A stretch of DNA of 6,645 nt from Natronomonas sp. (GTDB taxonomy: Archaea; Halobacteriota; Halobacteria; Halobacteriales; Haloarculaceae), in assembly GCA_007135435.1 (NCBI GenBank), contig SLIW01000165.1, positions 1-6,645 of the forward strand, given 5' to 3'. The position numbers and the translations under genes are program-made. The notes beneath the pieces are model-generated. The model was not told the DNA's origin and did not search any database. It worked only from the letters and a program-made list of their open reading frames with translations. This document shows positions 1 through 3,253 of the stretch, one piece after another (positions within the stretch are counted from its first letter, which is position 1; every line of letters begins with the position of its first letter).

Positions 1-13
1 CGGTCAGGCCAAC

Positions 14-20
14 GCTTATC
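14..20 (+). promoter_or_regulatory. weak TATA-like element upstream of the aminotransferase gene
   Basis: The short stretch GCTTATC is the only AT-leaning patch in the 45 bases before the aminotransferase ATG at 46. Its centre lies about 29 bases upstream of that ATG, the spacing expected for an archaeal TATA box driving a leaderless transcript. No Shine-Dalgarno-like GGAGG is seen before the ATG, which fits leaderless initiation. The match to a TATA consensus is poor and the window starts only 45 bases upstream, so the real promoter could lie outside it. Confidence 0.3.
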
Positions 21-45
21 CCGGGACGCGCCGTCGGGTCGACCG

Positions 46-1407
46 ATGGCCGGCTCGCACCTCTTCCACAAGTGGGGCGGCGGTATCGACCCCGACTTCC
101 CCCGGATCGATCGCGCGGAGGAGGAGTTCCTCGTCACCGCCGACGGGGACCGGATCGTCGACGCGGCCGCCGGCGCGGCCGTCGTCAACCTGGGCCACTC
201 CGTTTCGGGGATCGCCGACGTCGTCGCCGACCAGGTCGAGTCGGTCTCCTACCTCAGCCTCTCGCGGTTCACCAACGACGCCCCCGAGACCCTCGCCGCG
301 ATGCTCGCCGAGCGGACGCCGGGGGCGCTGAACGCGGCTTTCTTCGTGAACTCCGGGAGCGAGGGCGTCGAGACGGCGTTCAAGCTCGCTCGTGCCTACC
401 ACCGGGAGAGCGGCAACCCGGACAAGCACGTGGTGATCGGCCGGTGGCAGTCCTACCACGGCGCGACCCTCGGGGCGCTGTCGGCGTCCGGGAACACGAC
501 CCGCCGGGCGGCCTACGCGCCGATGCTCCGCGAGTGGCCCCACGTGTCGCCGGCGTATCCCTACCGGTGGAGGTTCGACGGGACCCCGGAGGAGCAGGCC
601 GTTGCGGCGGCGGGCGAACTCGAGACCACGATCAGACAGGCGGGCCCGGAGACCGTGGCCGCGTTCGTCGCCGAACCGGTCTCCGGGGCCAGCATCCCCG
701 CGGCGCGGCCCCACCCCGCCTACTACCGGGAGGTTCGGCGGATCTGTGACGAGTACGACGTCCTCCTCATCGCCGACGAGGTGATGTGCGGCTTCGGCCG
801 GACGGGGCCGCTGTTCGCCGTCGAGCGATACGACGTCGTCCCGGACGTGATGGTCCTCGGGAAGGGGCTCACCGGCGGCTACAGCCCCCTGAGTGCGGTG
901 ATGGTCGCCGAGCGGATCGCCGAGCGATTCGACGGGAGCGCGGACGAGCCGTTCGCCCACGGCCACACCTTCGGCGGCAACCCGCTGTCGGCGGCGATCG
1001 GCGTCCACGTCGTCGACCGATACACCGACTCGGTCCTCGAGACGGGGCGGGAACGCGGACGACAGCTGGCGGACGCCCTCGAACCGCTCCGCGACCATCC
1101 GATGGTCGGCGACTTCCGCCACGCCGGCGCGATGATCGGCCTCGAGTTCGTCGCCGACCGCGAGACGAAACGGCCGTTCGACCCGGCGCTCTCGGTGGGC
1201 GAGCGCGTCTACGAGGAGGCCCTCGACCGGGGCGTGTACACCTACCCCGGGTCGGGATCGGTCGACGGAATCGCGGGGGACCACCTCATGCTCGCGCCGC
1301 CGCTCACGATCGGCGAGGAATCGGTCGAGACGGTCGCCACGGCGGTCCGGGAGGCCATCGACGCGGTCGCGGCTGACCTCGGGGACCACGTCGCCTCCGG
1401 GGGCTAG
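46..1407 (+). CDS. class III PLP-dependent aminotransferase (aspartate aminotransferase family)
   Basis: This 453-residue protein is a complete fold-type I, class III (omega/ornithine-type) aminotransferase. Such cytosolic enzymes move an amino group between an amine or non-alpha amino acid and a keto acid using pyridoxal phosphate. The phosphate-cup motif GSEGVE is at residues 104-109, the aromatic YHG that stacks on the cofactor at 137-139, EPVSG at 210-214, and the Asp that contacts the pyridine nitrogen is D244 in IADEV. The Schiff-base lysine is K273 in LGKGLTGGY, and HTFGGNP at 307-313 is the usual second phosphate-contact segment. Length is normal for the family and all key residues are present, so it should be active. 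The ATG at 46 leaves a normal N-terminus. It is the only plus-strand gene and converges on the membrane-protein gene. The substrate cannot be read from sequence: gamma-aminobutyrate, beta-alanine, a polyamine or another omega-amine are all possible. The family call is firm; any specific name would be a guess. Confidence 0.95.
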   Translation: MAGSHLFHKWGGGIDPDFPRIDRAEEEFLVTADGDRIVDAAAGAAVVNLGHSVSGIADVVADQVESVSYLSLSRFTNDAPETLAAMLAERTPGALNAAFFVNSGSEGVETAFKLARAYHRESGNPDKHVVIGRWQSYHGATLGALSASGNTTRRAAYAPMLREWPHVSPAYPYRWRFDGTPEEQAVAAAGELETTIRQAGPETVAAFVAEPVSGASIPAARPHPAYYREVRRICDEYDVLLIADEVMCGFGRTGPLFAVERYDVVPDVMVLGKGLTGGYSPLSAVMVAERIAERFDGSADEPFAHGHTFGGNPLSAAIGVHVVDRYTDSVLETGRERGRQLADALEPLRDHPMVGDFRHAGAMIGLEFVADRETKRPFDPALSVGERVYEEALDRGVYTYPGSGSVDGIAGDHLMLAPPLTIGEESVETVATAVREAIDAVAADLGDHVASGG

Positions 1408-1440
1408 AGCGGGGTTGGCCTCGAACGTGGATCAGGTTGG

Positions 1441-1487
1441 CGACGTCTAAGCGTCGAGGCGGGTCGATCTGGCAGTCTGCGATCGAC
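1441..1487. other. two short hairpins downstream of the aminotransferase gene
   Basis: Two perfect short inverted repeats follow the aminotransferase stop. The first has arms CGACG and CGTCG around a six-base loop (1441-1456). The second has arms GTCGATC and GATCGAC around an eleven-base loop (1463-1487). They lie 34-80 bases past the stop codon and could mark the transcript end or be processing sites. No T-rich run follows, so this is not a typical archaeal T-tract terminator. Short GC-rich arms arise easily by chance in this genome, so their function is uncertain. The rest of 1408-1538 holds no gene I can support. Confidence 0.3.
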
Positions 1488-1538
1488 GTGATTGGAGAAC
1501 GATGACTGCGGGTCCACCGACCCCGGGCTCGTCCCTCA

Positions 1539-1646
1539 TACTGTCGGCTGTAATTCCGTGAAGAACGCGTCGAGAACTTCGGGAGGACGCGCTCCGAAAC
1601 AGCGTGTATCGGGCAGGTCCGCTTCAGATAGTTACAGCCGACAGTA
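1539..1646. mobile_element. MITE-like element with 15-bp perfect terminal inverted repeats and TCA flanks
   Basis: The segment begins TACTGTCGGCTGTAA (1539-1553) and ends with its exact reverse complement (1632-1646). The trinucleotide TCA lies directly outside both ends (1536-1538 and 1647-1649), as expected for a 3-bp target-site duplication. One more palindromic base outside each 15-mer (1538/1647) makes a 16-bp match; the exact border is therefore ambiguous, and a TA duplication one base inside would also fit. At 108 bp it cannot encode a transposase, so it would be a non-autonomous derivative mobilised by a related insertion sequence elsewhere. The interior is less GC-rich than the neighbouring genes and holds a further stem (CGCGTC at 1566-1571, GACGCG at 1586-1591). 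It sits between convergent genes, a common safe site for insertion. I cannot name the parent IS family. An alternative is a long-armed intergenic hairpin that is not mobile. Confidence 0.7.
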
Positions 1647-1988
1647 TCAGTGGACCTCGCGTCCGTGCCGGTCGACCCGCCGATGTGGGACGATGACGAG
1701 GATGGCGAACATCGGAATCGTGATCACGAGGAGCACGAGCAGCTCCCAGTCCGTGACGATGAGCGGCAGGAGGGTCCAGGCGGCCTGTTCGCCACCGACG
1801 ATCGCCGCGAACGCCTCCGGGAGGTTGTACCAGATGACGACGATCGCGAAGATCCCGTACAGCAAGAGGAGGCGGACCGTCCGCCCGAGTGCCCAGATGA
1901 GCTTCCGGCGACGGGGGAGCGACTTCCAGTCGCGATATCGCGTCGGCAGTTCCGCCCAGTCGATACGGAGCCGTGTTCGCCGAGCCAT
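1647..1988 (-). CDS. small membrane protein of unknown function
   Basis: This is a 113-residue protein I do not recognise. The first 36 residues are polar and rich in Arg and Trp (RTRLRIDWAELPTRYRDW). A hydrophobic helix follows at about 37-55 (LLLLYGIFAIVVIWYNL), then a moderately hydrophobic stretch at about 58-77, and a second clear helix at about 82-101 (WELLVLLVITIPMFAILVIV). It ends with a basic tail, PHRRVDRHGR. It is probably an integral membrane protein with two, perhaps three, helices; by the positive-inside rule both basic ends should face the cytoplasm, which favours two helices. I chose the ATG at 1988 over the in-frame GTG at 2012 because a good TATA-like box is centred near 2023, placing transcription start near 1996-1999, downstream of the GTG. 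The TGA stop is also the TCA flank of the adjacent MITE-like element. No cofactor or catalytic motif is visible. Gene reality is supported by hydrophobic pattern and promoter; function is unknown. Confidence 0.8.
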   Translation of the reverse strand: MARRTRLRIDWAELPTRYRDWKSLPRRRKLIWALGRTVRLLLLYGIFAIVVIWYNLPEAFAAIVGGEQAAWTLLPLIVTDWELLVLLVITIPMFAILVIVPHRRVDRHGREVH

Positions 1989-2018
1989 CGTCGGTCGCCC
2001 GCAGTACCGCACGACTGG

Positions 2019-2029
2019 GTATATACTTA
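2019..2029 (-). promoter_or_regulatory. TATA box of the small membrane-protein gene
   Basis: Read on the minus strand, TAAGTATATAC is a strong archaeal TATA-like element in otherwise GC-rich DNA. It sits in an AT-rich patch that continues to about 2056. With the usual 24-27 bases from TATA to transcription start, the transcript would begin about 8-11 bases before the ATG at 1988. This excludes the in-frame GTG at 2012 as the start. No Shine-Dalgarno sequence is seen in the short leader. Confidence 0.65.
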
Positions 2030-2101
2030 CGTTTATTTATTATCGGTTTGATAGGAGATGGGGCGAAGTGTTCCCCGGGCAGCTCCCCACACGACCGGTC
2101 G

Positions 2102-2118
2102 GCGACGGACGGCGTCGC
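2102..2118. other. hairpin downstream of the ferredoxin gene
   Basis: GCGACG (2102-2107) and CGTCGC (2113-2118) are perfect 6-bp arms around a five-base loop. It starts about 20 bases past the ferredoxin stop in the direction of that gene's transcription. It could stabilise or end the ferredoxin mRNA ahead of the next promoter near 2023. No T-run follows directly, so terminator function is only a possibility. Confidence 0.3.
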
Positions 2119-2138
2119 GCCGGACGAAGATCCGACGC

Positions 2139-2471
2139 TCAGGTCCCGTCCCGATCGACCTTCTGGCCCCAGTAGCCCGGATGCTTCTCGACGACGAGGT
2201 CGTCCTCGATCGTCACCTGACACGAGAGCCGGAGTCCGTCGTCGGGGTCGAGCGGGGGCATCTTGAGGCGGCGACGCTCCCGGGTCGTCGGTTCCTCGAC
2301 GTCCCCATCGACGATCTCCACCGTGCACGTCCCGCAGACCGCGTTGCCGCGGCAATTCGTGTACTGTGCCGCCCCGTTGTATGGCGAGAGCCCTGCATCC
2401 ATGAGCGCCCGACGCAGGTTGTCCCCGACGTTGGCCTCGATCGTCTCGCCCGCGAACTCGACAGTTGGCAT
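2139..2471 (-). CDS. [2Fe-2S] ferredoxin
   Basis: This 110-residue protein is a soluble ferredoxin of the beta-grasp fold that carries single electrons between redox enzymes in the cytoplasm. The N-terminal part (PTVEFAGETIEANVGDNLRR) gives the first beta-hairpin and helix. The cluster ligands are C40, C46 and C49 in NCRGNAVCGTC, and C84 in RLSCQVTI. The spacing CX5CX2CX34C is closer to the adrenodoxin pattern (CX5CX2CX36C) than to the CX4CX2C of plant-type and classical haloarchaeal ferredoxins. It lacks the long acidic N-terminal insertion of the classical haloarchaeal ferredoxin. The C-terminus has a charged, aromatic tail (KHPGYWGQKVDRDGT). I chose the ATG at 2471 because the protein aligns from MPTVEF onwards and a TATA-like box lies 28 bases upstream, implying a leaderless mRNA; upstream in-frame starts would precede transcription start. 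No partner reductase or oxygenase lies next to it, so the redox partner is unknown. Family call is firm. Confidence 0.93.
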   Translation of the reverse strand: MPTVEFAGETIEANVGDNLRRALMDAGLSPYNGAAQYTNCRGNAVCGTCTVEIVDGDVEEPTTRERRRLKMPPLDPDDGLRLSCQVTIEDDLVVEKHPGYWGQKVDRDGT

Positions 2472-2494
2472 GTGTCCACATAGAGCACCCAGAG

Positions 2495-2503
2495 ACAAAT
2501 ACG
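2495..2503 (-). promoter_or_regulatory. TATA-like element of the ferredoxin gene
   Basis: Read on the minus strand, CGTATTTGT is the only AT-rich patch upstream of the ferredoxin start. Its centre is 28 bases from the ATG at 2471, the expected spacing for leaderless transcription in haloarchaea. No Shine-Dalgarno sequence is seen. Confidence 0.5.
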
Positions 2504-2680
2504 TTCGACCCACGGGTCCGTTGGATTCGGCCGGCATCGTCGTCGCGTTGCGTGCGCACCGTGGAGACCGCTAACGACCACCAATCACCGGCTGAGGACG
2601 ACGTTCGACCGGTTACGGTACACCCGCGCTCCCTCGAATCCTCCCTCCCTGCCGATCCCGTGCCACCACCGGTCGCGTCA

Positions 2681-2719
2681 GGCCGATCGCGTCTGGCCGA
2701 TCGCGTCTGGCCGATCGCG
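2681..2719. repeat. 14-bp tandem repeat, 2.8 copies
   Basis: The unit GGCCGATCGCGTCT occurs at 2681-2694 and 2695-2708, followed by an 11-base partial copy at 2709-2719. A degenerate copy (GGTCGCGTCA) immediately precedes it. Each unit contains the palindromic core CGATCG. It starts about 12 bases past the stop of the HalOD1 gene on its downstream side, and about 210 bases upstream of the ferredoxin start. It could be a slippage product, a transcript-end structure or a cluster of binding sites; nothing in the sequence decides between these. The rest of 2472-2731 shows only the ferredoxin promoter. Confidence 0.85.
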
Positions 2720-2731
2720 GACGGGCTCCCC

Positions 2732-3028
2732 TCAGCAGCTGCCGGTCGAGGCGGTCTGTGATTCGAATCTCGACCGCACCGGGTTCACGACGACCCGTCC
2801 GTCGGCGTGGACGCGCACCTGGCACCCCGCGTAGGCGAACTCGAGCCGGTTCTCGTCGTGCTGCTGGTCGCACTCGCAGGGGAAGAGGCGCTCGACCGCG
2901 TCGAGGTCGACCACCTCGTAGATCTGCGGGAGGTCGAGCGGGTCGGTGCCGGTGGCCTCCGCGACGGCGTCGATCACGGTCTCGCCCACCCGTCCATCCG
3001 TCGCCAGCCTGATCGTAGATTGCGTCAT
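2732..3028 (-). CDS. HalOD1 output domain protein
   Basis: This 98-residue protein matches the haloarchaeal output domain HalOD1, found alone or at the end of two-component proteins and thought to act as a signalling output module; its biochemical role is not established. The family features seen are the N-terminal helix with VIDAVAEATGTDPLDLPQIYEVVDLDAVERLF (given as pieces: VIDAVAEATGTDP at about 18-30, LDLPQIYEVVDLDAVERLF at 31-49) and the C-terminal sheet LEFAYAGCQVRVHADGRVVV at 62-81. It carries CEC at 51-53, C69 and a C-terminal Cys at 98; the CEC between the two halves and the terminal GSC are unusual and could be a redox or metal site, which is inference. The ATG at 3028 has a GGAG eight bases upstream. 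It is on the same strand as, and 218 bases downstream of, the Bat-like regulator, with its own TATA-like box, so it may be separately transcribed yet functionally linked. Family call is good, role unknown. Confidence 0.88.
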   Translation of the reverse strand: MTQSTIRLATDGRVGETVIDAVAEATGTDPLDLPQIYEVVDLDAVERLFPCECDQQHDENRLEFAYAGCQVRVHADGRVVVNPVRSRFESQTASTGSC

Positions 3029-3036
3029 GTGAGTCG

Positions 3037-3040
3037 CTCC
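3037..3040 (-). promoter_or_regulatory. Shine-Dalgarno-like GGAG before the HalOD1 gene
   Basis: On the minus strand GGAG ends eight bases before the ATG at 3028. Together with a TATA-like box farther away than in the other genes here, this suggests a short leader with a real ribosome binding site, unlike the apparently leaderless neighbours. Confidence 0.4.
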
Positions 3041-3060
3041 AGGCGAGGGGACGAGGGAGA

Positions 3061-3070
3061 GTGAAAAAGC
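3061..3070 (-). promoter_or_regulatory. TATA-like element of the HalOD1 gene
   Basis: GCTTTTTCAC on the minus strand is the only T-rich patch upstream of the HalOD1 start. Its centre lies about 38 bases from the ATG at 3028, predicting a leader of roughly 10-14 bases that would contain the GGAG. A set of inverted repeats begins a few bases upstream of it. The T-run could instead be the T-tract ending the regulator transcript that comes from upstream on the same strand. Confidence 0.4.
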
Positions 3071-3074
3071 CGTA

Positions 3075-3152
3075 CTGGCTCCGTGTGTACGGGGTGAGCC
3101 AGGACGGGGGTACGTGTGTACCCCCGCCGATTCAGCACCCCCTGCAGGGTGC
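3075..3152. repeat. cluster of three consecutive inverted repeats upstream of the HalOD1 gene
   Basis: Three perfect-armed inverted repeats lie end to end. The first has arms CTGGCTC (3075-3081) and GAGCCAG (3096-3102), with an inner CCGT/ACGG palindrome. The second has arms GGGGGTAC (3106-3113) and GTACCCCC (3118-3125) around GTGT. The third has arms GCACCC (3135-3140) and GGGTGC (3147-3152) around CCTGCA. The first two share the direct repeat CGTGTGTAC at 3082-3090 and 3113-3121, 31 bp apart, about three helical turns. They sit between the regulator's stop and the HalOD1 TATA-like box, so they may be operator sites for the HalOD1 promoter, RNA hairpins ending the regulator mRNA, or both. 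Confidence 0.7.
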
Positions 3153-3190
3153 CGCCAGCCGATGCCCCGCCGACGGGACCACCTCCGACG

Positions 3191-3253
3191 CCCCCTACGC
3201 CCTGACGCCTCATATGCCCCCTACGCCCTGACGCCTCATATGCCCCCTACGCC
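3191..3253. repeat. 26-bp tandem repeat reaching into the regulator's stop codon
   Basis: Two identical 26-bp units (3191-3216 and 3217-3242) start CCCCCTACGCCCTGACG and end CTCATATG. An 11-base third copy (3243-3253) includes the TAG stop and last codons of the Bat-like gene. On the minus strand the gene end GAGGCGTAGGGGG reappears in each unit as GAGGCGTCAGGGCGTAGGGGG, that is, with eight extra bases between two GGCGT copies. It is most simply a slippage-generated array; no function is evident. Confidence 0.9.

Noticed and set aside
16..1389. Long minus-strand open frame antisense to the aminotransferase
   Set aside because: The plus strand carries all class III aminotransferase motifs. 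The antisense frame is Arg/Gly/Val-rich with no recognisable domain, a usual by-product of high-GC coding DNA.
1989..2012. Alternative GTG start adding eight residues to the small membrane protein
   Set aside because: The TATA box centred near 2023 is too close for the GTG to be transcribed; the ATG at 1988 fits.
1492..2175. Plus-strand open frame across the MITE-like element and antisense to the membrane protein
   Set aside because: It spans the inverted repeats and is Ser/Arg-rich with no domain; the minus strand has the hydrophobic-helix gene with a promoter.
2472..2537. Upstream extension of the ferredoxin to 132 residues
   Set aside because: It would begin upstream of the TATA-like element at 2495-2503, and the ferredoxin fold starts at MPTVEF.
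3025..3213. 62-codon minus-strand frame between the regulator and HalOD1 genes, with an ATGA overlap to the HalOD1 start
   Set aside because: It is Gly/Arg/Pro-rich and not acidic, starts inside the tandem repeat, and runs through the palindromes and the TATA-like box. The overlap alone is weak evidence.
3191..3253. CRISPR-like array
   Set aside because: The units are directly adjacent with no spacers and only 2.4 copies, so it is a simple tandem repeat.
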